The position numbers were made by a program, and so were the translations under genes. The notes under the pieces were generated by a model. That model saw only the letters and a list, made by a program, of their open reading frames with translations, ran no database searches and had not been told where the DNA came from. Positions 33,031 to 41,306 of a DNA stretch of 64,000 bases are shown here, in pieces; the first letter of the stretch is position 1; every line of letters begins with the position of its first letter. Source of the stretch: an uncultured Erysipelotrichaceae bacterium (GTDB taxonomy: Bacteria; Bacillota_I; Bacilli_A; Erysipelotrichales; Erysipelotrichaceae); the NCBI GenBank assembly GCA_944325255.1, contig CALUZH010000010.1, positions 1-64,000 on the forward strand, read 5' to 3'.

Positions 33031-35760
33031 TTATTCTAAAACTTTATGGCAACGCTCACAAAGACCTTCTTCATCATCAGTCTTAGTGATGTTCCAGCAA
33101 CGCGGGCAAACCTTGCCTTCGGCAACAATTACCCCATACTCGCCGGTTTCCATCGGCGTCAAATGATCATTGACGAAGCTGACGGCCGAAACAATGAGCC
33201 ATTGATTAATATGTTGGCCAAAGTATGAAGTCAATAAGTTTTGATCCTCTAAAGAAACATTCATCAAAACATGGGCTTCCAAGGACTTACCGATTACCTT
33301 ATCCTGACGGGCTACTTCCAATACCTTGAGCACATCATCACGGATAGCCATCAAATGACGGAAGTTTTCCATGATTTCAACTTCATCATCAAAGTGTCTG
33401 ACCTCCGGGAAGTGACTGTAGTGAACCGAAGGAAGATCTTCATGTTTATAAAACTTCCATACTTCATAAGTAGTAAAACTTAAAATCGGTGACCACAACT
33501 TAACCAAGGCATCAGTCATCATATAGATGACACTTTGAACCTGTCTTCTTCTTAAAGCATCCTTTTTATCGATATAAAGAATATCTTTAGTAAAGTCTAA
33601 ATAATATGAACTTACTTCATTAGTCATAAAGTTAGTTAAAGTACTGCTGACTAGTACAAAGTCATAAATTTCATAGGCTTTTAAGGTCTTATCAATGACA
33701 TCTTGAAGCAAAATAAGCATATGCTTATCAACTACTTCCAGCTTTTCATAAGGCAATAAGTCCTTTTCATAATCAAAATCATCCGGGTTAATATTACCGA
33801 GCATGAAGCGGAAAGTATTGCGGATCTTGCGATATTGTTCGGAGACCTGCTTAAGATTACTGTCACCGATACGCATATCGGCCTTAAAATCAACCGTACC
33901 GGCCCAAAGTCTTAAAATATCAGCCCCATATTTCTTGATAATATCCAATGGGTCGACAACATTACCGACCGACTTATGCATAGCCTGGCCCTTGGAATCA
34001 CAGACATAGCCATGGGATAAAACACTCTTATAAGGAGCGACGTCGTGATTGGCAACCGAGACAATCAAAGATGAATTAAACCATCCCCGATATTGGTCGC
34101 TGCCTTCAAAATATAAATCACAAGGATAACTGTAGCCCCGGGCAATAAGTTCATTCCAGGAAGATCCGGAGTCAAACCAAACATCCATAATATCTTTTTT
34201 TTTGTTGTACTTATTATTTGGGGAATGGTCATTATGATAATTCGGCGGCAAAAGCTCCAAAGCTTCTTTTTCAAACCAAATATTGGAACCATGTTCTTCA
34301 AAGAGTTCGGCAATATGCTCAAAGACTTCTTCTTCAATGATCGGAGTCTTATCTTCATTATAGATAATCGGAATCGGTACACCCCACAGACGTTGTCGGG
34401 AGATACACCAATCCTTACGATCCTTGATCATATTGGAAATTCTAAGTTCACCCCATTCATTTTGCCACTTAACTTCATGTACCGCTTTAAGCAAACGGTC
34501 TTTAATCTTATCAATAGAGGCAAACCATTGAACCGTAGCCCGGAAAATAACCGGTTTTTTCAAACGATCATCATGCGGATAGGCGTGGGTAATCCATTCC
34601 ATTTTTAAAAGATGGCCGCTTTCATCAAGCTTAATAACGACATCCTTATTGGCATCAAGAACGAATTTACCGGCCAAGTCTTCTCCGGCTTCGGCAGTTA
34701 AATTGCCTTTTTCATCGACCGGACAGAAAGCCGGCAAATGATATTTTTGACCGACAATAAAGTCTTCGAGACCATGACCCGGTGCCGTATGAACACAACC
34801 GGTACCATCTTCATCAGTAACATGATCACCTAAAATAATGACTGATTGACGGTCATCATAAAGCGGATGACGGCAGGTAATACCCTCAAGTTCCTTACCC
34901 TTAAAAGTTTTCTCAATGCCCAAATTGCTTAATTCAAACTTATTTAAAAGCTCGTCAATCTTTGACTTTAAGAAAAGAAGTTTTCCTTTTTCCGTATTAA
35001 CGACCGCATATTCAAAACGTTCATTTAAACAAATTGCCAAATTGGCCGGAATGGTCCATGGAGTAGTCGTCCAAATAACAAACTTCTCATCACCTTTTAA
35101 AACCCCTTTACCGTCTAAGACATCAAAGGCAACATAAATAGTCGGATCCTTACGGTCAATATAAACAATTTCACTGTCGGCAATAGCCGTTTCCTGATAT
35201 GGTGACCAATAAATCGGTTTTAATCCTTGATAAATTAAACCGTCAAGAGCCATTTTGGCAAACGAACGAACCTGACGGGCTTCAAAGCCCTTATCCAAAG
35301 TAACATAAGGATGCTTAAAATCAGCGACTTGACCCAAACGTTTCATGGTGGCCATTTGCTTAGTGATTTGGCTATGAGCATAGTCCTTACATTTTTCCCT
35401 AAATTCACTGGCACTTACTTCTTTGCGATTGACACCTAATTTTTGGACAGCATTTTCAATCGGCAGGCCATGTGTATCCCAACCCGGGAAATAAGGTGTA
35501 TAATAACCGGCCATCCCCTTAGAGCGGACAATAATATCTTTAATAATCCGGTTCATAGCTGTACCGGCATGAAGATTGCCATTGGCATAAGGCGGACCGT
35601 CATGCAAGACAAAAGGCTTGTTTCCACGATTGCGTTCTAAGATCTTTTCATAATGATTGTCGGCTTCCCACTCTTCAAGATAAGTCGGTTCCTTGCTTGG
35701 CAAATTACCCCGCATCTCAAAGTCGGTTTTTGGCATGTGCAATGTTTCTTTGTAATCCAT
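33031..35760 (-). CDS. ileS: Isoleucyl-tRNA synthetase
   Basis: This 909-residue class I synthetase has the HIGH motif (GPPYANGNLHAG), an editing domain with WTTTPWTIPANLA and DEDGTGCVHTAPGHG, an anticodon-binding domain and a C-terminal zinc finger with four cysteines (CPRCWNI, CERCHK). The KMSKS equivalent reads KGQAMHKSVGN near residue 594, so its first lysine and central serine are replaced. GGGAGG precedes the ATG. The T-box leader with an AUC specifier agrees with the substrate. Confidence 0.97.
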   Translation of the reverse strand: MDYKETLHMPKTDFEMRGNLPSKEPTYLEEWEADNHYEKILERNRGNKPFVLHDGPPYANGNLHAGTAMNRIIKDIIVRSKGMAGYYTPYFPGWDTHGLPIENAVQKLGVNRKEVSASEFREKCKDYAHSQITKQMATMKRLGQVADFKHPYVTLDKGFEARQVRSFAKMALDGLIYQGLKPIYWSPYQETAIADSEIVYIDRKDPTIYVAFDVLDGKGVLKGDEKFVIWTTTPWTIPANLAICLNERFEYAVVNTEKGKLLFLKSKIDELLNKFELSNLGIEKTFKGKELEGITCRHPLYDDRQSVIILGDHVTDEDGTGCVHTAPGHGLEDFIVGQKYHLPAFCPVDEKGNLTAEAGEDLAGKFVLDANKDVVIKLDESGHLLKMEWITHAYPHDDRLKKPVIFRATVQWFASIDKIKDRLLKAVHEVKWQNEWGELRISNMIKDRKDWCISRQRLWGVPIPIIYNEDKTPIIEEEVFEHIAELFEEHGSNIWFEKEALELLPPNYHNDHSPNNKYNKKKDIMDVWFDSGSSWNELIARGYSYPCDLYFEGSDQYRGWFNSSLIVSVANHDVAPYKSVLSHGYVCDSKGQAMHKSVGNVVDPLDIIKKYGADILRLWAGTVDFKADMRIGDSNLKQVSEQYRKIRNTFRFMLGNINPDDFDYEKDLLPYEKLEVVDKHMLILLQDVIDKTLKAYEIYDFVLVSSTLTNFMTNEVSSYYLDFTKDILYIDKKDALRRRQVQSVIYMMTDALVKLWSPILSFTTYEVWKFYKHEDLPSVHYSHFPEVRHFDDEVEIMENFRHLMAIRDDVLKVLEVARQDKVIGKSLEAHVLMNVSLEDQNLLTSYFGQHINQWLIVSAVSFVNDHLTPMETGEYGVIVAEGKVCPRCWNITKTDDEEGLCERCHKVLE

Positions 35761-35784
35761 AATTCCTCCCCCTAAATAAAAAAG

Positions 35785-35975
35785 GTGCTACCAAGGGCGC
35801 AAAACCGCGCGGTACCACCTTACTTTTAACTTTTTCTCTTAACGCGAGTAACGATCATAACTCTTCGCCATGATAGCTCATGAGTGATTTTCTTTAAGGC
35901 CTTGTATCTTTTTCCACCAACCAAAGACTCGCTTTAACTAATCCTTAAAAAACATGTCTCAATCTTTGCAATACA
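35785..35975 (-). ncRNA. T-box riboswitch for ileS (Ile, AUC specifier)
   Basis: On the minus strand the leader has a Stem I whose closing part pairs GAGT with ACTC, a candidate specifier AUC followed by A (35886-35888), the conserved T-box AAGGTGGTACCGCG (35808-35821) and a terminator (GGTGGTACC pairing with GGTAGCACC, then TTTTTT). Uncharged tRNA-Ile would stabilise the antiterminator and allow ileS transcription. Confidence 0.93.
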
Positions 35976-35981
35976 CATGCC

Positions 35982-36009
35982 ATTATACCATAAGGATAAA
36001 CATTGTCAA
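35982..36009 (-). promoter_or_regulatory. Promoter of ileS
   Basis: TTGACA (36004-36009), a 16-nt spacer and TATAAT (35982-35987) form a near-consensus sigma-A promoter upstream of the T-box leader. Confidence 0.85.
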
Positions 36010-36024
36010 AAATATTTTTATCTA

Positions 36025-36058
36025 TGTAAATGCTTACGGTATATGTTATAATCAGGTT
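36025..36058 (+). promoter_or_regulatory. Leaderless promoter of the ABC ATPase gene
   Basis: TATAAT (36047-36052), with an extended TGT, lies 6 nt before ATG 36059. TGTAAA (36025-36030) is a weak -35 with a 16-nt spacer. No Shine-Dalgarno sequence is present. Confidence 0.55.
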
Positions 36059-36718
36059 ATGAAACTTACAGTAAATAACTTAAATTTCGCCTATCAAGAC
36101 GGCGAACAGGAAAAAATCATCTTCGAAAATGTCAATGTCCAATTTGCCGGCGGCCAAGTTCATGTCATACTCGGAGCATCGGGAAGCGGAAAGTCGACAT
36201 TGCTGGCACTTTTGGGAACTGTAGATAAACCGCAAAGCGGAAGCATAAAGCTTGATGGCCAAGATATCTTTGCAAGAGATACGGAATATCGCAAACATCA
36301 TATCGGCTTTGTCTTTCAAAACTATAACTTAATTGAAGATTTAAGCGGTATGGAAAATATAGAGATGGCCCTGGCCATAGCTGACAATATGAAAGTAAAA
36401 GACACCATACTCGGAGTCCTTAATCTGGTCGGTATTGATGAAGCGACTGCCAAAAAACGCGTCAATAAATTATCCGGTGGCGAGCAACAAAGAATCGCCA
36501 TTGCCCGTGCCTTCATCAATAATCCAGACATCATTTTGGCCGATGAGCCTACCGGCAATCTTGATCCTGATACCTCGCTTATCATTATGAATATCTTCTT
36601 GCGCTTGGCCCATGAATATGACAAATGTATTATTTTGGTTACTCATAATCAGGACTTGGCCAAGATGGGCGATTGCATATATACTGTTAAAAACCATAGC
36701 ATTTTAAAAGGTGAATAA
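36059..36718 (+). CDS. ABC transporter ATPase (MacB/LolD type)
   Basis: This 219-residue ATPase has Walker A (GASGSGKST), the Q-loop ([12 protein letters not shown]), the signature LSGGEQQR, Walker B ([10 protein letters not shown]) and the switch histidine (LVTHNQ). It belongs to the exporter class that pairs with FtsX-like permeases. Two such permeases are encoded convergently just downstream. The start at 36059 is chosen from the -10 position and the family N-terminus; a longer in-frame start at 35954 would run through the ileS promoter region. Confidence 0.9.
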   Translation: MKLTVNNLNFAYQDGEQEKIIFENVNVQFAGGQVHVILGASGSGKSTLLALLGTVDKPQSGSIKLDGQDIFARDTEYRKHHIGFVFQNYNLIEDLSGMENIEMALAIADNMKVKDTILGVLNLVGIDEATAKKRVNKLSGGEQQRIAIARAFINNPDIILADEPTGNLDPDTSLIIMNIFLRLAHEYDKCIILVTHNQDLAKMGDCIYTVKNHSILKGE

Positions 36719-36731
36719 TCTCACCTTTTTT
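36706..36731. terminator. Bidirectional terminator
   Basis: AAAAGGTGA and TCACCTTTTTT enclose six bases between the ATPase gene and the convergent permease gene. Confidence 0.8.
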
Positions 36732-36736
36732 AATAG

Positions 36737-38185
36737 CTAATTACCGCCGGTCAGGGCTGTTTTAATATTACGCGGTTGGATTAAGTGATATAAAATGACG
36801 GTTAAAATAACTATAATAGCCAAAGCCAAAACAAATATCGCCAAGATATAAAACCATGGAACATTGACAAGTGCCGGATCAAAGTCGACATTCAAGAATA
36901 AATCAAAGCCGTTTACCTCACCCGATGATATTCTTAACAATTGATTCTGCATGGCTACACTGTCTTTAAAAATCTTATCGATGATGACAAAAAAACTGAG
37001 GCGGAATAAGATTGTTCCCAAAACAAAGCCTAAAGCACCAACGATTATATTTTCAATAAGTCTTTCTTTTAAAACATCCTTATAGCTCATGCCCATAACC
37101 ATCTTAACGGCATTAGCCCTTCTTTGACGATAAAACGACAAGGAAATAAAAAGCGAAGAAAGAATAATCGTCATTATTATAAACATCAAGGCAAAGAAAT
37201 TAATAGCCTCTTCCATCGAAACTAAAGGTTTAATAATACTATTAACCCAATCCAGGCTTGATTCAATATGATATGTAAGTTCTTCAAAACCATTGGCATT
37301 AAATAAATTCTTGATTTCTTCTTCTTTTTGTATAAAGGTCGCTTCATCCACGAAAGAAAAAGACAAATCATGAAAAATCAATGTCGGCAATACCGTATAC
37401 TCATCATTTTGCACATGAGCGTTCTGCATTCTTTCCATAAATTCATCATAATATCCAAGCGCATCATCCCGATGAATATAATAACGATTATTCAAATTGA
37501 AATCGGCATCATCAACCTCCATTGTTTTGATTTTCCGTTCGTCATAAATACCGACAATCTCAAAATACAACGGTTCATCATAAAAATCATAATAACGAAT
37601 AGTCGTATTGGTAGTGCGATTGGAAGGAATGTATATCTCAAGAATATCCCCGACCTGGGCTTCAACAACCAAACCGTCATAATATAAATAGGTATTCTCG
37701 TTGACGACCATCTCTCCACTGTTTTCTATCGGTCTTCCGGCAATAATATCAATATCGTTCTCATCAAAGAAGCTTTCTTCAACGCCATATAAATTGATCA
37801 TGCGGTAATTATTTTGGCCAAGCGTATATTCATCATTTATACCGTTTCGATAAATGGTTGTATTGTTGACATAGGGCATTACCATGGGAATAAAATCAGC
37901 ATCATTTTCGAGGCAATATTTTCGAATATTATAATAAGAATCAAGATAATCCCGTTGCTTTGCCGGCTCAAAATAACCGGCCACAAAAGTATCGTCGCAA
38001 ATTCCACCCGTAACGCTAATATCATAGGCAATATTTCCCTTTACCCGATCTTCAATATACTTATTGGTATTCCCTAAAGCATAGGCAAACATCGTAGCAA
38101 AGCCCAATAAAAACAGGCATATGAAAAGGACGGCAAATTGCTTAAAATGATTGCGCAAGTATTTAGTTACACAATATCGCATCAT
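36737..38185 (-). CDS. FtsX-like ABC permease (second subunit)
   Basis: This 482-residue permease has one N-terminal membrane helix (about residues 15-38), a large extracytoplasmic domain (about 40-320) and three C-terminal helices with the FtsX motif (RRANAVKMVMGMSYKDVLKE). It overlaps the preceding permease by 4 bp. The topology is that of MacB or LolC/E exporters, which move substrates from the membrane or outside face rather than the cytoplasm. The two permeases probably form a heterodimer with the ATPase at 36059. Confidence 0.82.
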   Translation of the reverse strand: MMRYCVTKYLRNHFKQFAVLFICLFLLGFATMFAYALGNTNKYIEDRVKGNIAYDISVTGGICDDTFVAGYFEPAKQRDYLDSYYNIRKYCLENDADFIPMVMPYVNNTTIYRNGINDEYTLGQNNYRMINLYGVEESFFDENDIDIIAGRPIENSGEMVVNENTYLYYDGLVVEAQVGDILEIYIPSNRTTNTTIRYYDFYDEPLYFEIVGIYDERKIKTMEVDDADFNLNNRYYIHRDDALGYYDEFMERMQNAHVQNDEYTVLPTLIFHDLSFSFVDEATFIQKEEEIKNLFNANGFEELTYHIESSLDWVNSIIKPLVSMEEAINFFALMFIIMTIILSSLFISLSFYRQRRANAVKMVMGMSYKDVLKERLIENIIVGALGFVLGTILFRLSFFVIIDKIFKDSVAMQNQLLRISSGEVNGFDLFLNVDFDPALVNVPWFYILAIFVLALAIIVILTVILYHLIQPRNIKTALTGGN

Positions 38186-39861
38186 AATCCTTCCCCTTCA
38201 AGCAAGATTTCCTTAATATTCAGTTTATTTATTCGATAATAGCCATAAAGGCACGAAAGCAAAAGACATAAGGTAATAATAAGAATATAAATGATAATAA
38301 AATAATAAGGAATATCGACTTCAATGGTATTGACGTAACTCGAAAAAACCGTTGCCCCCAAACCGATATCAATAATATTATTTTGTAAAGATTGGAGATA
38401 TAAATGCATAAAAAGATAAGCAAGCAATATCGACAAAATTAAAGGCAGCGTTGAAAGACATAAGTATTCCTTAAACTTATCAAACATGACCTGCTTTTTA
38501 TTTTTGCCTAAGGCTATCGCTATACCGATTTCCTTTTTACTTTTTTCAATATCATTATGCATATGCAGCATAAAAAAAAGAAGACATGACAAGATGGCAA
38601 AAATACTTAAAAAGGCAAATAACATTTCATTAATATTGACGCTTGATATAACTGTGGCAAAACGATCTAAATTACTGAAATAGGTATAATCTATAACCCT
38701 GTTCGATACCGCATTCAACTTTTCAATCTCATCATCGATAAAGACCGCAATACTTTCTAACTTATCCTGATCGCTCACCTCAATAACCAATGGTCTTATA
38801 CCGCCATATTGGCTATAAAATACCTCATTGCCACTTAAAATAACATTTTGATAAGTGCTGTCATCACCCGCTATTTTCTCAGGCAAGAGATTTTGCGCAT
38901 AAGATTCATCCAGCATCGTATTTAAGATTTCATCAAAGCAGGATTGCGGCACATAAATAAAGTTATAGTAATTGTTGTCAAGCATATTGGCATAACTGCG
39001 GGATTCCATATATAAGCTATCCATTATTTTCATGCCGTCACGAGGATAAGCATCATTAATACCGATTACTTCAAATTCAAAGGTTTTGATAAAATTGCCA
39101 ACCTCAACCGTAAGCGGAATTATATCACCGACTTCGACTTCTTCAAATCCGCCCAAATCAATAACATAATTGTCATTATTAACGATACAGACAAAGTCAC
39201 CATCCATGATTTCTTCTTCAGTGAAGCTTCTTCCCTCTTCAATATCCATATAACCCAAGATCATATCACTCCATCTTGGCGAATTAACACCGACCAATGT
39301 CGGAATAAAACCCCAAGAATATTTTCTAAATTGATCTTCATTGTTAATCAATGGATCATAGTGATTCGGTACTGATTCCAAAGCTGTCACATATTGACGA
39401 TTATTTGCAAAATCACGGGATATGAAAGACAGATAATCATTGGTATATGATCCATATTCTGAATTACCAATCAAACGTATGTCATTATCATCCAAATATA
39501 ATATTCGATATAGTTCTTCATCATGAATATCACTGGCAGCATAGATACGGTTGGTCAATAAACATGTTTCATATGCCACATGATTACCACCAATCTCTTT
39601 AAGGCCGGCTATCATCTCTTCATAGATATCTTTGATTTCCAGTAATTCCTCTTCATCACTGGCATATCCTTGAATATCATTAATATCCCCATAAACAATA
39701 TAATTAACGCCTAAATTGCCAAAAAGAAAATCACCAACTTTTTCATTAGTCATTTTCGTTCCGATGGCAAAACATACAAATACCAACAAGACAAATATCG
39801 TCAAGATATTCATAATGTAAGTAAAGGGCTTATTTTTAAAGCGATGAATAAAACAATACAT
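38182..39861 (-). CDS. FtsX-like ABC permease (first subunit)
   Basis: This 559-residue permease has the same four-helix layout (about residues 13-34, 420-443, 470-490 and 525-548) and a larger extracytoplasmic domain. The conserved cytoplasmic loop reads KKEIGIAIALGKNKKQVMF. The extracytoplasmic domains of the two permeases are not similar, which suggests division of labour. No Shine-Dalgarno sequence precedes the ATG; TAAATA lies 6 nt upstream, so it might have its own leaderless promoter. Confidence 0.8.
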   Translation of the reverse strand: MYCFIHRFKNKPFTYIMNILTIFVLLVFVCFAIGTKMTNEKVGDFLFGNLGVNYIVYGDINDIQGYASDEEELLEIKDIYEEMIAGLKEIGGNHVAYETCLLTNRIYAASDIHDEELYRILYLDDNDIRLIGNSEYGSYTNDYLSFISRDFANNRQYVTALESVPNHYDPLINNEDQFRKYSWGFIPTLVGVNSPRWSDMILGYMDIEEGRSFTEEEIMDGDFVCIVNNDNYVIDLGGFEEVEVGDIIPLTVEVGNFIKTFEFEVIGINDAYPRDGMKIMDSLYMESRSYANMLDNNYYNFIYVPQSCFDEILNTMLDESYAQNLLPEKIAGDDSTYQNVILSGNEVFYSQYGGIRPLVIEVSDQDKLESIAVFIDDEIEKLNAVSNRVIDYTYFSNLDRFATVISSVNINEMLFAFLSIFAILSCLLFFMLHMHNDIEKSKKEIGIAIALGKNKKQVMFDKFKEYLCLSTLPLILSILLAYLFMHLYLQSLQNNIIDIGLGATVFSSYVNTIEVDIPYYFIIIYILIITLCLLLSCLYGYYRINKLNIKEILLEGEGL

Positions 39862-39897
39862 AATATATATTTAAAAACAACAATATTTCTATAAGAA

Positions 39898-39930
39898 ATG
39901 GCGCATATTTAGATTATTATTATGCGCCAT
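39898..39930 (-). repeat. Inverted repeat between secreted-protein gene and permease genes
   Basis: ATGGCGCATA (39898-39907) and TATGCGCCAT (39921-39930) form a 10-bp stem with a 13-nt loop. The T-run after it on the minus strand is poor, so it may attenuate rather than stop transcription into the permease genes. Confidence 0.5.
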
Positions 39931-39975
39931 ATTGAAGAATTACATATAACTTCAAAACTTCAAAGTCTTAAAATA

Positions 39976-40308
39976 CTAAGCATAAAAGGTAATAGAATGA
40001 TAATCGCTTACGGTAGGGCTCCAGTAAACTTCAACCTTGATGCCGCTACCAACGACTGTGACAACGAAGTCATGCGTTACTATTCCGTCGATTCTAACTT
40101 CTAAATAAATATTTGTGGCAGTACCATTAACCACTTCGTAATGACCGGTTGCAGTAATTCTCGAAGCATAAGCAACAGTTTCATAATTTACAGGGACATA
40201 AGCACCCTGAACCTCGATTTCTACGGGTTCTTCGGCTAATGTAGGAATTGTTGTACACATTATAGATGCACACAATATACTAATTGTTAATAATCCTTTT
40301 TTAAACAA
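39976..40308 (-). CDS. Small secreted protein of unknown function
   Basis: I do not recognise this 110-residue protein. It has a Sec signal peptide (residues 1-25, probable cleavage in TLA-EE) and a beta-rich mature part of about 85 residues without cysteine. The start is TTG at 40308, preceded by AGAGGAA and a strong promoter. It lies directly upstream of the two FtsX-like permease genes on the same strand, so a functional link with that transporter is plausible. A lactococcin-972-type bacteriocin was considered, but its motifs are not evident. Confidence 0.6.
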   Translation of the reverse strand: MFKKGLLTISILCASIMCTTIPTLAEEPVEIEVQGAYVPVNYETVAYASRITATGHYEVVNGTATNIYLEVRIDGIVTHDFVVTVVGSGIKVEVYWSPTVSDYHSITFYA

Positions 40309-40331
40309 AAGTTTATTTCCTCTTCACCAAC

Positions 40332-40360
40332 ATTATATAATATTTTTGTAAGCGATTCAA
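40332..40360 (-). promoter_or_regulatory. Promoter of the small secreted protein gene
   Basis: TTGAAT (40355-40360), a 17-nt spacer and TATAAT (40332-40337) form a good sigma-A promoter with a leader of about 20 nt before the TTG start. Confidence 0.75.
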
Positions 40361-40441
40361 TATTTTTATAAAGAATATGAAAATTATTTCTGATATACTA
40401 TTTCATTAGGATTTAGATAAGATTCTTTCAATAATAATAAA

Positions 40442-40945
40442 ATGCTCGCCGTATATACATTAATATATGTCATTATTTATAAAATACTAAGGCCGCATAG
40501 TTGTTTTATCATTGACGGAATCATTTTGATATTGTTTGCCTCTATCCCTTACCGTCATATTCTTTTAGAAAATATTATCTTCATTCTCTTTTTTATCGAG
40601 GCGATTATCGATTTATGGTTTAAAGAAAGCTATAGCTTAATCAATATGATGATTTTGATTGCTTCCTTATGGCTCAAGGGTTTTGATATTTCTATATTGT
40701 GGGGAGCCATATTGCCGCTTATTTTATTAATAATCAATAAATATTACAAAATAGTCATCGGCGATGGTGATATTGAATTATTGTTTTGCCTTTTACCCTT
40801 GTTAGGAATATATATCTTTTGGATCTTTTATTTAGCTTCCCTCATGGCCGGATTAGTAATCATCCTTAGCTATCTTTTTAAAAAACCGCTAGATAAAATA
40901 GCCTTTTTCCCTTTTCTCTTATTGGCTTGTTTAAGCATAATATAA
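40442..40945 (+). CDS. Orphan prepilin-peptidase-like membrane protein (A24 family)
   Basis: This 167-residue protein has six hydrophobic segments. The two catalytic aspartates of type IV prepilin peptidases are recognisable: D57 in EAIIDLWFK and D110 in VIGDGDIELL (GxGD). The N-terminal zinc or methylase domain of full PilD is absent, as in TadV/CpaA-type enzymes. No pilin, ATPase or competence genes are in the window. AATAAT lies 6 nt before the ATG and no Shine-Dalgarno sequence is visible, so it may be leaderless. Confidence 0.65.
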   Translation: MLAVYTLIYVIIYKILRPHSCFIIDGIILILFASIPYRHILLENIIFILFFIEAIIDLWFKESYSLINMMILIASLWLKGFDISILWGAILPLILLIINKYYKIVIGDGDIELLFCLLPLLGIYIFWIFYLASLMAGLVIILSYLFKKPLDKIAFFPFLLLACLSII

Positions 40946-40969
40946 AAAGCGACACTCTTAAGCGTCACT
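40944..40969 (-). terminator. Terminator of the rimP-rbfA operon
   Basis: On the minus strand AGTGACGCT and AGTGTCGCT pair fully using two G-U pairs and are followed by TTTTT. The hairpin includes the last codons of rbfA. Confidence 0.6.
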
Positions 40970-41306
40970 CTTTATTGATTTTATCGATTATTGCTTCAAT
41001 GCGTCGGCCGTTTTCAAGACTTTTATCTAAGATAAACTGAAGTTCCGGCATTTTGCGAAGATCCATGCGTTTAGCCAGTTCACTGCGCAAAAAGCCTTTA
41101 GCTTTTTCTAATGTCTTTAAGCCTTCTTCATTGCGCTTTTGCTTACCCAAAAAAGAGACATAAACTTTGGCATAGCTGAGATCGCTTGTAACCTTGACTT
41201 CGGAAATGGTAATAAAACCGACATTAGGATCCTTAAGTTCAAAGGCAATAATATTGGATAGTTCTTTAAGCATTAAGGATTCAATACGTTTTAAACGTAA
41301 AGACAT
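40965..41306 (-). CDS. rbfA: Ribosome-binding factor A
   Basis: This 113-residue KH-fold protein has RIESLMLKELSNII and GFITISEVKVTSDLSYAKVY. It assists 30S subunit maturation at the 5' end of 16S rRNA. Its ATG overlaps the infB stop codon by one base (TGATG). It is the last gene of the rimP operon. Confidence 0.96.
   Translation of the reverse strand: MSLRLKRIESLMLKELSNIIAFELKDPNVGFITISEVKVTSDLSYAKVYVSFLGKQKRNEEGLKTLEKAKGFLRSELAKRMDLRKMPELQFILDKSLENGRRIEAIIDKINKE

Noticed and set aside
35954-36058. Upstream in-frame start for the ABC ATPase
   Set aside because: It would translate the ileS promoter and T-box border, lacks a ribosome-binding site, and the family N-terminus begins at 36059.
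39976-40308. Lactococcin-972-type bacteriocin
   Set aside because: A signal peptide and a nearby ABC transporter fit, but the tryptophan- and tyrosine-rich mature motifs and the seven-helix immunity protein of that family are not seen.
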